Assembly (NCBI GenBank): GCA_016722045.1
Contig: JADKGY010000001.1
Location: 1,550,001-1,614,000, forward strand
Length of the DNA: 64,000 nt
Direction of reading: 5' to 3'
DNA from: Candidatus Opimibacter skivensis
GTDB lineage: Bacteria; Bacteroidota; Bacteroidia; Chitinophagales; Saprospiraceae
The position numbers were made by a program, and so were the translations under genes. Below the pieces are notes generated by a model. The model saw nothing but the letters and a program-made list of their open reading frames with translations. It made no database searches and was not told the DNA's origin. The first letter of the stretch is position 1. The number at the start of each line of letters is the position of its first letter. Below are positions 24,871-35,096 of this stretch, one piece after another.

Positions 24871-25773
24871 ATGAATCGTAACTATCTCAAACTTATTCCC
24901 GCTCTGGCATTGATTCTCCTTGTCTCCTGCGTGAGTAAGAAAAAATTTATTGCCCTTCAGGACGAACTGGCATCCTGCAACGAACAGCTCGGCAAAAGCG
25001 GGATGAGCCTCAATGATTATATGAACCGTCTTCAGAAATGTCAGGCTGATGCTGACGCTAATAAGTCGGATCTGTCACATGCGATGGACAAAGCAAAAGA
25101 CCTTCGCTCCCAACTGGACGATTGCAAAAACCAGCGAGACAAACAAATGACCCAGGTAGGCGACCTCACTGTTCTTACCAAGAGCGCGAATGACAACATG
25201 AAGGAAACGCTTGAGCAATTGGCGAAAAAAGATCAATACATCCATTTGCTCCAGGCTGCTAAATCCAAAGCAGATTCGCTCAACCTCGCACTTGCTGTCA
25301 ACCTTAAAGGTCAGTTAGCTCAGGGCCTTGATGACCAGGATGTCAATATCAATGTCGATAAGACAGTCGTCATGATCAACCTTTCTGATAAAATGCTTTA
25401 TACAAGCGGAAGCGCTAATCTAAGTCCCAAAGCAAATGAAGTGCTGGGCAAAATCGCTCAGATCATCAATGCAAGACCTGATCTCGAAGTCATGGTCGAA
25501 GGCTATACAGACAATGTAAAAATCAAAAATGATTGCGTCAAAGACAATTGGGATCTCAGTGTGAAGAGAGCTACTGCTGTTGTAAGAGTTCTTCAAACCA
25601 AATACAACATCGATCCAAACCGCCTTATCGCTGCGGGTCGTGGTGAATTCAATACATTGGCCAGCAATGATACACCAGAAGGTCGTTCAACAAACCGTCG
25701 TACACGAATCATCATTCTTCCAAAGCTCAATCAGTTCTATGATCTCTTAGATCCGGATAAAGTACCGAAGTAA
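24871..25773 (+). CDS. OmpA-family outer-membrane lipoprotein
   Basis: This 300-residue protein has a lipoprotein signal with lipobox LLVSC (Cys20). An alpha-helical coiled-coil segment at ~30-150 has periodic cysteines (ASCNEQL, LQKCQAD, LDDCKNQ). A C-terminal OmpA peptidoglycan-binding domain spans ~180-295 (LEVMVEGYTDN, NWDLSVKRATAVV, RLIAAGRGE, NRRTRIII). It is anchored in the outer membrane and should tether it to peptidoglycan. It has its own strong promoter and rho-independent terminator, so it is probably a monocistronic, well-expressed gene. Confidence 0.92.
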   Translation: MNRNYLKLIPALALILLVSCVSKKKFIALQDELASCNEQLGKSGMSLNDYMNRLQKCQADADANKSDLSHAMDKAKDLRSQLDDCKNQRDKQMTQVGDLTVLTKSANDNMKETLEQLAKKDQYIHLLQAAKSKADSLNLALAVNLKGQLAQGLDDQDVNINVDKTVVMINLSDKMLYTSGSANLSPKANEVLGKIAQIINARPDLEVMVEGYTDNVKIKNDCVKDNWDLSVKRATAVVRVLQTKYNIDPNRLIAAGRGEFNTLASNDTPEGRSTNRRTRIIILPKLNQFYDLLDPDKVPK

Positions 25774-25805
25774 TAAAGTCGTTGTAAAACGAATAGAATA
25801 AAATA

Positions 25806-25835
25806 AAAAAGGACAGGTTCACATCTGTCCTTTTT
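25806..25835 (+). terminator. Rho-independent terminator of the OmpA gene
   Basis: An 11-bp stem AAAAAGGACAG / CTGTCCTTTTT around 8 bases is followed by more T residues, 33 bases after the stop codon. Confidence 0.85.
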
Positions 25836-25910
25836 TTTATTGCATAGAAAGTCGCTAAAGCAAAATGCAACGATAATCAAATCTTAAATAATCTTAATTT
25901 TTCTTATTCA

Positions 25911-25955
25911 TACTTCGACCTGCTTAACTCATCCTTTTGCTACAGCTAAGTAAAC
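25911..25955 (+). repeat. Dispersed CTTCGACCTGCTTAACTCA element, copy 1
   Basis: ACTTCGACCTGCTTAACTCA then CCTTTTGCTACAGCT. Copies 2 and 3 lie at 34279 and 36539 with the same order of conserved blocks. Confidence 0.55.
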
Positions 25956-26012
25956 GTCCGCGCCATTATTTTTTACCCCTTAAGAAACTTAAGTACACCG
26001 TACTTAGAAAAT

Positions 26013-26093
26013 TTGTACTGACAGGGCTTGCCCCTGTCTGGTTATACATCAGATTTTGTATTGACAGGGCTTGCCCCTGTCTGGTTATACATC
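26013..26093 (+). repeat. Two 38-bp direct repeats, each a hairpin
   Basis: Units at 26013-26050 and 26056-26093 differ at one base. Each contains GACAGGGCTTGCCCCTGTC, a hairpin with a 6-7-bp stem, followed by TGGTTATACATC. It lies in a 555-bp gap between the OmpA gene and the beta-helix gene in which no coding region is seen. Confidence 0.75.
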
Positions 26094-26328
26094 CTGACAC
26101 TCGAACGTCTAAGCACTTGATAGGTAATTAGAGGTCAGAGACATTCTAACGTCCGTTCACTTAATGTGACAAAAAGAAATATAGACTAAGCCCGATAAAC
26201 AACTCCGCCTTTTTCAGGGCCGGGGTGTATAACGTGAAATTTATTTGTAAATTCCATCCATATTATCCCGAACCTCCGGGACTGACGACCGAACACCAAT
26301 TCTTGACAGCTTGCAAAACCATTGGAAT

Positions 26329-27610
26329 ATGCGCTTACTTTTCCTCCTATCGCTCCTTTGCATCTCCATTACCATTGCCAGTGCACAGGTAAGTATTACC
26401 ACCACAGGCACGCCACCAGATCCCAGCTCGATGCTGGACATTAAGAACTCAACCAAAGGAGTACTCATCCCAAGGATGACATTCACTCAGAGAAATTTAA
26501 TATCCCTGCCGGCAAACGCACTCCTTATCTATCAGACAGACAATAACCCCGGATTCTATTACAACCAGGGTACACCACTTGCCACCAGTCTGGCTCAGTC
26601 TTTTCTCCTTCCTGGATATTGACAATCTAAGAGACAGAATCCCTATAGATTCACTACCCTACACTATCTCTACTCCCGGATCCTACTATGCGACAGCTAA
26701 TCTTTCCGGCGCTGTGGGTATCACAATTACGACCTCAAATATCACACTTGATCTGAATGGTTATACATTAAAAGGAACCGCAGGAAATACTTCCGAAGGT
26801 ATCAAAGTCACTGTGGCCGTGACAAACATCAATATCAAAAATGGTGGCGTTGCCAACTGGGGAAAAGAAGGTATAAAAGCAGGCCTGGCCACGAATTCAA
26901 GTTTCTCACAACTACAGATCGTCGCCAATTCATTTGATGGAATCAATACCGGCAATAATGATCTCATTTCATTTGTTGATGCAGGTACCAATGGTTTTGA
27001 TGGAATTGATATGGGCGAAAGTGCAGCGATATTTCATTGCACCGCTTCCGGCAATGGGAATGATGGCATTGAAGCTGATGCCGGTTCAAGCTTTATGCAA
27101 TGCACAGCACGTGGCAATACACAGGAAGGATTTCGCGCCACCGGTGCTTCTACAATTTCAGATTGTGCCAGCTCTGAAAACCTTGGCGATGGCTATTCGT
27201 GTGGCGCAGGGTCAATAGTTGAACAATGCACCGCCCTGCATAATAGCCTTAGCGGTTTTTATTTATTCAGTACATCATCAGCATCGGACAATACATCACG
27301 AAACAATGGACACCATGGATTCGAGTTTTTAAATGATTGTATTCTTCAATCCAACAATGCATCGCTCAATTCATTTTCAGGATTTAGCACGACATTCAAT
27401 GGAGGTAAGCTGGACAATAACAACAGCAGCACAAATACACAACATGGATTTAATATTCAAAATACAGGCGGTTGTCTGATCATCCGGAATACCGCTTCAG
27501 GAAATGGTATCAGCGCATTCAACATCGTACCGGGCAATACATTTGCCACTGCCGTGACTTCTGCAACTATAAACACAAACACCAATCCCTTCGCCAATTT
27601 CCAACTCTAA
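26329..27610 (+). pseudogene. Secreted right-handed beta-helix protein, frameshifted
   Basis: The first frame (26329-26622) encodes a signal peptide (LLFLLSLLCISITIASAQ) and SSMLDIKNSTKGVLIPRMT. The latter is the typical start of Bacteroidota tail-fibre-like secreted proteins, and it runs to YNQGTP. The coding sense then continues in the next frame from ~26580 (PVWLSLFSFLDIDNLRDRI), which runs to 27610. That part forms a right-handed beta-helix (repeating Asn-Gly-Ile/Gly-Asp-Gly steps such as NGFDGIDMG, NGNDGIEAD, NNGHHGFEF). A single frameshift at about 26565-26585 therefore splits one ~425-residue gene; it could be a sequencing error. No T9SS sorting domain is present at the end. The giant adhesin gene starts 17 bases downstream. 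Confidence 0.7.
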
Positions 27611-27627
27611 TCTTAAAGAACTCAGCT

Positions 27628-30600
27628 ATGAAAAAATTTATACTGCCTATACTACTCCTCGTTGGATTTATTTATACAGGTGAAGCCCAGATTATTGCTG
27701 TCCCTGATACGGTATGTATCATGCCAGGCATGCCATTTACACTCAATGTGAAAACGAATGACATACCGCCTTGTTTTATGCCTGACTGCAGTGTCAGACT
27801 AATCGAACAGTCTACATGCTTTGCATTAAATTCCGAGGGCTTCCTTTCTTACATCGGCACCACTCCGGAATGTTGTGGTATGATTACGCTTCATTACGTC
27901 TACGATCACTTACCTGTGCAGCCACCTATCACAGGCACGATAGTCATAACCGTCAAATGTCCAAAACCGGATTGTGGCTTCGTTCATCTTGAACCAACTC
28001 CCGGAGGTACTGCAGGTGGAGGACCCGTAAAAGTAACTTTCAACGCATGCGAAAACAGCACGGCTACATATTATTTCAATCATACTCTTGGCAATACGTA
28101 CAGTTGGATCGTGACAGGCGGATCATTTATCGTAGTGGATTCAGGCATCATCGATGTCACATGGGGCAATGCAGGTACAGGCATGGTCACACTTACAGTT
28201 ACGAATGGCACAAATGTGCAGACATACATGTATTGCGTCAATATTCTCAACGGACCTACCGCTCTGTTTTCGACACTTTATACGAATTACTGTTTGAATT
28301 CTCCTGTTGCTTTTATGAATAACAGCATAGGTGGCACGAGTTTCTTTTGGGACTTTGGGGATGGATTTACATCTTCTTCATATTCGCCTTCACATCCATA
28401 CGCTACAGCCGGCACATACAATGTCACACTTTATGTGATGCAGACGAATTATGATCCCCAGGGTAATCCGCTTTGTTGCTGCTCAGATTCAATCACACAT
28501 CAGGTGATCATCGATCCGTTTGAAGGACCGGATATTTTATGGATTTCTACTTTGTGCGAGGGAGATTCATCCTGCTACTGGACTACGGCTACAGGATGCA
28601 CATTTACCTGGACAGTATTAGATGCCAATAACGTACCTGTCACATTCACAGGTCAGGGTAATGATACGATATGTCTGAGGTGGGGTCAGGGACCTTTTGG
28701 AATTGTCACATTACAATTATCCAACTGCACCGGAAATTATTGTCTTAATCCGGTATCAGCAGTAGTTCCGATCGTGGATATGAATTCTCCGATCAATGGG
28801 CCGATTGTAGTGTGTGCAAATAGTACAGCGACGTATACTTTACCAAAATGGATGAGTGTGATGTATACATGGCAAGTGATGGGAGGCACGATCGTCTCTT
28901 CAGATTCTTTGTCAAATACAATCACCATCCAATGGGGCACCGGACCGCTGGGAATGATAGTAGCCCATTGGAAAAGTAAATTCCTGCAACACTTGCCTGG
29001 TCATGATGAGGATGACTGTGAAGGATGGTCTTCGCTGAATGTCAGCATCCTTCCACAATATCATCTCAACGCACCTCCCGGAACTGCCTGCGTAGGTGGA
29101 ACATCTTTTTTCTCTACTGATATGCCTTCAGGAAGTGGATTCACATGGAATATTTCTCCATTGATCACACCATTCCCAATCGTAGGACCAAACAACATCA
29201 CGGTGACATGGCCGTCTCCCGGATTATATACCGTCACTGTTTATCCCAATCCTGTAAATCCATTTTGCAATGATACATTGACTGCACTCGTCAATGTGAT
29301 TCTTGTTCCACCTCCCGACAGTATAGTAGGTGAAACTTTAATTTGTCCTAATTCAACATTTACATATACTGGATACAGTTCAACAACAGGGACCGGCTTC
29401 ATGTGGAATGTGACAAATGGCACACCATCATCATTTACAGGAAATCCAATTTCTGTGACATGGGGGCCGACAGGTCCATATTCATTGTCACTAAGCCAGT
29501 TTCAGGTGGGTACTCCTTTTTGCAGCTCCGCTCCTATCACATTGACAGTCACGCCGAAAGTATTAGCCGGACCTCTTGTCATCACAGGACCAAATGGTTG
29601 TATCAATGATGTGGATACATATTCAATAGCACCGACTCAACCATCCGGGACAACATTCACCTGGACTATCGCACCTCCGGCTGCAGGTTCTGTTATCCTG
29701 GGACAAGGAACAAATTCAGTGAATATTCAATGGAACAATACGCCTGCTTCTGTGACAATCACATGCGCTGTCAATGTGTGTGGAAATATTACAAACAAGA
29801 CTAAGGTCATCACGTTGACTTCTGCGATCATACCTACGATTACGCAGACAGGATATTTGTGTCCGAGTGTCAGTGCTACACTTACGGTGAGCCCAGCCTA
29901 TTCTTCTTATTTATGGTCCAATGGAATGATCACGCAATCAATATCTATAAGTAATCCCGGAACCTACACCGTCACCGTCACTGATGCCAATGGATGTACA
30001 GCTGTAAAAAGCTATGAAGCCTTTAATGTTCCCGGACCATTAGCAGATATTACAACTCCGGATCCGATCGTGCTGTGTACTAATCCGGTCACACAGACTA
30101 CAGTCACATTGTATGCTTTGACAAATCCAAATTATTCATATCAATGGTATTGCAATTTCTCTCCTGTAGCAGGTGCTCCGGGTATGGCAAATCCATTTGT
30201 ACATACAAATACGGGTATCCCTGGTACGTTTGTTTATTTCGTGATCGTAATGGACAATATTACCGGCTGCACAAAACAGAGTAATTCCATCACAGTCACT
30301 CAGCTGGCTTGCATAGGTGGTGGTGGCAATGGTTGCATGCCGCAGCCTTATACACTGACTATCTCAGGAATGAATAACACACCATTGTGCAATGATGTCA
30401 CATTCCTTGTGAATAATAGCATCAACGTAACACCCTCCTCATGGAATTTTAACGATCCGGGTGGCAATTCGTATACAGGGCCAATTTCAAATCCAACGCA
30501 TACATATTCAAAGGCAGGTTATTTCTTAGTAACACTTTCAGCAACCGTACCAAATACGATGCCTCCTCCTGCACTCTGCACTGTATTTGCGACAACACAA

Positions 30601-33600
30601 GTAACTGTACCGGTAGCCGCTGAGTTCTCTTGTTCAAATTTGTGTCGCGCTTATACATTCACAGATTTCAGTACGACCATTCCTTCTGTTTCAATTTCAA
30701 ATTACTTCTGGAATTTCGGGGATTTCAATACGATGTCATGTGCTTGTCCTGTTGTCAACCATACCTATACTTCAGGTGGCACGTACACTGTGACATTAAC
30801 TGTTACGACGAATACAGGTTGCCAATCTACATTCAGTAAGATCATCACAGCACCATCTGACCCGAATGCAAATTTCACGATGGCACCCAATCCGGCATGT
30901 GTTGGAGATGCAGTTGTATTCACCCCTGCTTCAACAGTAGGTATTGTTTCTTTCTTATGGGCCTTTGCTGATGCCAGTACAAATGGATCAGCGAATCCAT
31001 CGCACTCGTATATCCTCCCTATGAATCCATACAATGTCAAACTCACAGTCGTTGATGTCAATGGTTGTATGGCGATGAAGATCAATCCACTAGTCATCAA
31101 TCCAAAACCATTAGTCGGACCCATCATCGTTTCCGATACGACCATATGCCAGGGTGATACGGCGACACTGACAGCTGCTGCAGGTTTTACGTCTTATCTA
31201 TGGAATACAGGTGCCACAACACAAATTATCATGGTGACAACTTCAGGCACATACAAGGTGACAGTCACTGATGCAAATGGATGTACAGCTGTGCAGGATT
31301 CCGTCACGATCCAGGTCAATCCTTTACCACAAGCGATCATCACGGGTAGTCATTACATCTGCGATAATGGCTGCATTACACTCCAGGCAAGTACAGGTTT
31401 CAATTATATGTATCAATGGTACAATGAGAATCTGATGGCCGCACCTAATCAGACCATGTCATCGATTACGATTTGTTTTGCTAATTACCAGGATACAGTT
31501 ATTGTCGGAATTACGGATGCCAATGGATGCACTGCTTTCTCAGCACCATGGGCGATTGATACGGCTTCCGCACCACCTGTCTCTATTGTCCTTACATCCG
31601 GTGATTCATGTGCAGGCACACCTAAATTGCTAAATGTTTCGCCTGTACTTGGCTATTGTCAATATTACTGGAGTACAGGAGCTACAGGAACAGGTATCAT
31701 TGTTTCCAATGCAGGTACATATACAGTTTTGGCAGTGGATACGCTCACAGGTTGTTCATCTTCTGCCAGTATTATTATTCATCCACTACCTGATTTGTGT
31801 TTTGTTCCTGTAGGATGTTACATCATGTGTGACAATGACACACTCTGTGGTCCGCCAAATCTGGCAAGTTATCAATGGAATAAAAACGGAGTGCCTATAC
31901 CTGGTGCAACGATGATGTGGTATGTCGTCACGATGAACGGAAGCTATTCATTGACAGGCACGAATAGTTTTGGCTGCAGTAAAACGTCTGATTCCCTTAT
32001 CATCATGGTCATCACTTGTTGCCGTGATTCCAGCACAATGGTCACAGCCACACCGATTCCAACTGCTGGCGATAGTTGTTGTTGGAAATTATCCTATATC
32101 AATACTTTGGATTCGATTTTTGCCATCCAGATTACCACACCTGATGCAGATCTGTTTACGACAAGTGGATCCTTAGATCCGGCTTTATCACTCTTCGCTT
32201 CATCTGCCAACAGTATAACAATCGTAAACAATATTCCAGGCGATCCGCTACCTGTAGATACGCTTGTCAATTTTGTCACTGTTTGTTTTCACAATATTGA
32301 TTTCAATCCGATCGAGCTTGATATCAATTGGCTTGACAGTGATTATGTGGCGCTATGTATGGATACGCTTGAGCTTCCGTGTGATCCGGAGCCTCCATGT
32401 ATCTATCTCGCCAGTGATTCCATCTGGTGTGATCTTGATGTGGTCGTATATCAGATGGAATTGTGTAATCCTGCGTACAGTCTGTACCCGATATCATTTA
32501 TCAACTTCAATGTATTTTCTCCTTTTGGAGCCATACTATCACCATCGCAGCTCAATCTATCTACCCCATTATTACCTGGACAATGCGGCACGTATACATT
32601 TACGATACAAGGTGGAAATTTTGCCAACCAGGAATTTTGTTTCAACCTGACAGGCCACGAAATGAATCCGGCCATCGATTCTGCAGCCCTATGTTGTACG
32701 TTGGATACATTATACTGCATCCATATTCCGGGATGTAACACCTGTGATAGTGTGTATGTCGCAAATGTTGTTCCTGTGAATACGGAGACAGATTCATGTT
32801 GCTATGCCATTACGGTCTACAATTATTATGATGATGCCCTGTTTGACGGAATCAATATTTGTGTGATCACCCCAGGCAGTACGATGACACTTGACAATGA
32901 GTTGGGAAGTAATTGGTGGACAGAGAATCTGACAGAAACCATGGCTTCACTCAATTATAATAATGTTGAAGACCCAGCGGATCCATTCATTCCTATCGGA
33001 CCTGTGACACTCCCTACGATATGTGTCCACAATCCTTCTAATCCGATCACTCAGGTCGAAATCAAATGGATGAATGGTAATGTGGTCGTGTGTAGAGATA
33101 CAATCGATCTGGTATGCAGTGATTGTGGATATTTTGACAATATTGTTTATTGCGATGAAAACAATAATGTAATTATACAGGGTACGCTCACTAACAATAC
33201 CGCGTTTACAATAGGTACTGCGAATATCATTTTTAGTAATCCTTCACTTACTACCTATAACCAGTCCATCAACCTTGGTGCTCTTGCCCCTGGGGGTTCG
33301 TATGGTCCGATCTTGATCAATATCGGTAATACATTAGCTGCCGGCACTACGGTCTGCGCTACGATCACCCTGCATACATTTGATGATGATGCGAATCACA
33401 CGAATTGCTGCTCATTCGAATTTTGTTTCGTCGTCCCGTCTTGCAGCTCATCAGAAAAGCCTTGTGAATGCAATCCTGACTTCTTTGAACAAGTGGCTAT
33501 GGGCGTTACTGTTGGCATCGTAGGCAATACAGCATCATTTACACCTACGGGTCATTTTGATATAAACTGCGATAGAGTGCAATGGATTTTCTACCATGAT

Positions 33601-34008
33601 GGATCGATGGTGATTTCACATGGAAATGAAACAGTCATACACACTTTCCCCGGACCCGGAGAATATGATGTTTGCATGATCGTCTATCGCACAACTGCTA
33701 CAGGTGAAGAATGCAAAGAAAAATTCCTGAAGACGATCACGATCTTTCCTCCGGGAGCGCCTCCGGGTATATTCCCCAATCCGGTGACAAATGAATTATT
33801 ACTTCAGCTTCGTCAAAATCATTCAGAGCTACAGGTGATCGTTTACGATATGGGTGGAAGAGAACTTATCAACCAGGTTACCTCAGGCGGCCACATCGGG
33901 CAAATACTTCGATTCCCGACAGAGTCCTTTGCGGAAGGTGTCTACACAGCGAAGATCGTCTCTGGGCAAGAACAGTGGGTGCGAAGGTTTATCAAAATCG
34001 ATCAGTAA
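27628..34008 (+). CDS. Giant PKD-repeat adhesin-like protein with T9SS sorting domain
   Basis: From the ATG at 27628 the product is ~2,126 residues, preceded by a signal peptide (ILLLVGFIYTGEAQ). The longer frame from 27472 overlaps the upstream gene and is rejected. It is built of many PKD and PKD-like/Ig-like modules: FFWDFGDGFTSSSYSPSHPY, SSWNFNDPGG, FLWAFADAST and YNPGTYTVTVTDANGCT-like strands, with SYLWNTGATT and YQWYNENL segments. Cysteines and Asp/Asn-rich loops are frequent. The end (GIFPNPVTNELLLQL ... FAEGVYTAKIVSGQEQW) is a type A T9SS sorting domain. It probably sits on the cell surface, for adhesion or matrix formation. It has an exceptionally strong hairpin pair after the stop. 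Confidence 0.9.
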   Translation: MKKFILPILLLVGFIYTGEAQIIAVPDTVCIMPGMPFTLNVKTNDIPPCFMPDCSVRLIEQSTCFALNSEGFLSYIGTTPECCGMITLHYVYDHLPVQPPITGTIVITVKCPKPDCGFVHLEPTPGGTAGGGPVKVTFNACENSTATYYFNHTLGNTYSWIVTGGSFIVVDSGIIDVTWGNAGTGMVTLTVTNGTNVQTYMYCVNILNGPTALFSTLYTNYCLNSPVAFMNNSIGGTSFFWDFGDGFTSSSYSPSHPYATAGTYNVTLYVMQTNYDPQGNPLCCCSDSITHQVIIDPFEGPDILWISTLCEGDSSCYWTTATGCTFTWTVLDANNVPVTFTGQGNDTICLRWGQGPFGIVTLQLSNCTGNYCLNPVSAVVPIVDMNSPINGPIVVCANSTATYTLPKWMSVMYTWQVMGGTIVSSDSLSNTITIQWGTGPLGMIVAHWKSKFLQHLPGHDEDDCEGWSSLNVSILPQYHLNAPPGTACVGGTSFFSTDMPSGSGFTWNISPLITPFPIVGPNNITVTWPSPGLYTVTVYPNPVNPFCNDTLTALVNVILVPPPDSIVGETLICPNSTFTYTGYSSTTGTGFMWNVTNGTPSSFTGNPISVTWGPTGPYSLSLSQFQVGTPFCSSAPITLTVTPKVLAGPLVITGPNGCINDVDTYSIAPTQPSGTTFTWTIAPPAAGSVILGQGTNSVNIQWNNTPASVTITCAVNVCGNITNKTKVITLTSAIIPTITQTGYLCPSVSATLTVSPAYSSYLWSNGMITQSISISNPGTYTVTVTDANGCTAVKSYEAFNVPGPLADITTPDPIVLCTNPVTQTTVTLYALTNPNYSYQWYCNFSPVAGAPGMANPFVHTNTGIPGTFVYFVIVMDNITGCTKQSNSITVTQLACIGGGGNGCMPQPYTLTISGMNNTPLCNDVTFLVNNSINVTPSSWNFNDPGGNSYTGPISNPTHTYSKAGYFLVTLSATVPNTMPPPALCTVFATTQVTVPVAAEFSCSNLCRAYTFTDFSTTIPSVSISNYFWNFGDFNTMSCACPVVNHTYTSGGTYTVTLTVTTNTGCQSTFSKIITAPSDPNANFTMAPNPACVGDAVVFTPASTVGIVSFLWAFADASTNGSANPSHSYILPMNPYNVKLTVVDVNGCMAMKINPLVINPKPLVGPIIVSDTTICQGDTATLTAAAGFTSYLWNTGATTQIIMVTTSGTYKVTVTDANGCTAVQDSVTIQVNPLPQAIITGSHYICDNGCITLQASTGFNYMYQWYNENLMAAPNQTMSSITICFANYQDTVIVGITDANGCTAFSAPWAIDTASAPPVSIVLTSGDSCAGTPKLLNVSPVLGYCQYYWSTGATGTGIIVSNAGTYTVLAVDTLTGCSSSASIIIHPLPDLCFVPVGCYIMCDNDTLCGPPNLASYQWNKNGVPIPGATMMWYVVTMNGSYSLTGTNSFGCSKTSDSLIIMVITCCRDSSTMVTATPIPTAGDSCCWKLSYINTLDSIFAIQITTPDADLFTTSGSLDPALSLFASSANSITIVNNIPGDPLPVDTLVNFVTVCFHNIDFNPIELDINWLDSDYVALCMDTLELPCDPEPPCIYLASDSIWCDLDVVVYQMELCNPAYSLYPISFINFNVFSPFGAILSPSQLNLSTPLLPGQCGTYTFTIQGGNFANQEFCFNLTGHEMNPAIDSAALCCTLDTLYCIHIPGCNTCDSVYVANVVPVNTETDSCCYAITVYNYYDDALFDGINICVITPGSTMTLDNELGSNWWTENLTETMASLNYNNVEDPADPFIPIGPVTLPTICVHNPSNPITQVEIKWMNGNVVVCRDTIDLVCSDCGYFDNIVYCDENNNVIIQGTLTNNTAFTIGTANIIFSNPSLTTYNQSINLGALAPGGSYGPILINIGNTLAAGTTVCATITLHTFDDDANHTNCCSFEFCFVVPSCSSSEKPCECNPDFFEQVAMGVTVGIVGNTASFTPTGHFDINCDRVQWIFYHDGSMVISHGNETVIHTFPGPGEYDVCMIVYRTTATGEECKEKFLKTITIFPPGAPPGIFPNPVTNELLLQLRQNHSELQVIVYDMGGRELINQVTSGGHIGQILRFPTESFAEGVYTAKIVSGQEQWVRRFIKIDQ

Positions 34009-34026
34009 AGTATGTGAAAAGCAAAA

Positions 34027-34108
34027 GCTGTCCGTAGTTTCAAACTACGGACAGCAAAAAGCAAAGGTTGTACGTAGTTTGAAACTACGTACAACCTTTG
34101 CTTTTTGC
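34027..34108 (+). terminator. Two near-perfect long hairpins after the adhesin gene
   Basis: Hairpin 1 (34027-34055) has a 14-bp perfect stem GCTGTCCGTAGTTT around one base. Hairpin 2 (34054-34108) has a 27-bp perfect stem (left arm 34054-34080) around one base and overlaps hairpin 1 by two bases. The second ends in CTTTTTGC, so it can act as a terminator, but the stem length and one-base loops exceed ordinary terminators. Confidence 0.7.
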
Positions 34109-34195
34109 TTCCACGCTATTTTAAGTTTATAAACTTAAAATCAATATTGGAAATTAATTCTATTAAGGTCAACTTACTCAAGCAGCTTGCAGCTG

Positions 34196-34376
34196 CGCAC
34201 GAATTGCCTATTGCCTATTGTCAATTGCTTTTTGCCTATTGCTCATTGCTAATAGCCCTTTCTGCACCTAAATCCCCTATGCTTCGACCTGCTTAACTCA
34301 ACCTCATGCTACAGCTCAGCATCCAGGGGACTTTTGATTTTTCTTGCCTATTGCTCATTGGCTATTGCATTTTGCT
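34196..34376. repeat. TTGCCTATTGCTCA word repeat and dispersed element copy 2
   Basis: Words GCCTATTG, TCAATTGC and GCTCATTG run at 34205-34256 and 34344-34376. Between them (34279-34324) lies copy 2 of the TTCGACCTGCTTAACTCA element with TGCTACAGCTCAGCAT. No gene is seen in this 400-bp gap. Confidence 0.65.
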
Positions 34377-34413
34377 TTTCCTTCGCCTTCGCCTCCTCCT
34401 TCTTTTTCATTGC

Positions 34414-34992
34414 CTATAGCAATTTAAACGTTATCGAATCCATGATCGCCTGAGCTGTTTGAGCAGCTACGGCATCGCCGACTCTTGTATAAATAATGAC
34501 CTTCCAGACATTGGTTCCTTCCTGAAGAATAGAAGACGTAAAATCCATTTCATCGCCTTTCGATACCAGTGTGCCTTTCTGTCGAATCCCTTTTTTTCCT
34601 TCGATATTAATTGTCTTTGTCTTGTATTTTACAGACAGAGCTCCGCGCGATTCCAATTCACGTATCGTCTGATCTGAAATGATCGCCATGTCCGGATGAA
34701 TATGCTGTGCATAAGAAGTCTGGAGAAGCATCACTGTAATGCCCCTGACAGAGTCAACGTAAGCATATGCATAATAGGCCATAATGATCTCCAGCATTGA
34801 TGGCTGTATCCTTGTCTCCATAGGCTCCGGCTTACCTGGCAACCTGATGGACAATGATGGTGAGCCCAGCGAAAACTGGTGGTCGAGTGAAATCTGTTCC
34901 TGCCCATATATGCAGCAAGGAACTACCATCATAAGGAATATGACTAGTTTCAGCGATGAAGTTCTTATAGGTTCAATACGGGAAGTAAACAC
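34414..34992 (-). CDS. Secreted protein of unknown function
   Basis: This 192-residue protein has an N-terminal signal (LKLVIFLMMVVPCCIYG) after a short basic leader. The mature part has LDHQFSLGSPSLSIRLPGKP, a helix (EIIMAYYAYAY) and SKGDEMDFTSSILQEGTNVWKVIIYTR. It resembles the PsbP/MoeA-unrelated 'lipid-binding' type of small exported Bacteroidota proteins only loosely; I do not recognise the family. It is convergent with the adhesin gene and divergent from the YdjM-like gene. Confidence 0.6.
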   Translation of the reverse strand: MFTSRIEPIRTSSLKLVIFLMMVVPCCIYGQEQISLDHQFSLGSPSLSIRLPGKPEPMETRIQPSMLEIIMAYYAYAYVDSVRGITVMLLQTSYAQHIHPDMAIISDQTIRELESRGALSVKYKTKTINIEGKKGIRQKGTLVSKGDEMDFTSSILQEGTNVWKVIIYTRVGDAVAAQTAQAIMDSITFKLL

Positions 34993-35082
34993 AATCGAAT
35001 TCTGATTTTATAAACATCTAAACAGGGTGCAATTTATTCATTTCGTCCTTAATAACAGGATGAAAGGCATCCTAACTAAGAT

Positions 35083-35090
35083 TACATTTG
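35083..35090 (+). promoter_or_regulatory. -7 element giving a possibly leaderless mRNA
   Basis: TACATTTG matches TAnnTTTG and ends six bases before the ATG at 35097. Transcription from it would start at or near the start codon. No clear -33 TTG was found. Confidence 0.35.
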
Positions 35091-35096
35091 CAGCCA

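Noticed and set aside
27472..27627. Longer start for the giant adhesin
   Set aside because: Overlaps the beta-helix gene; the signal peptide begins at 27628.
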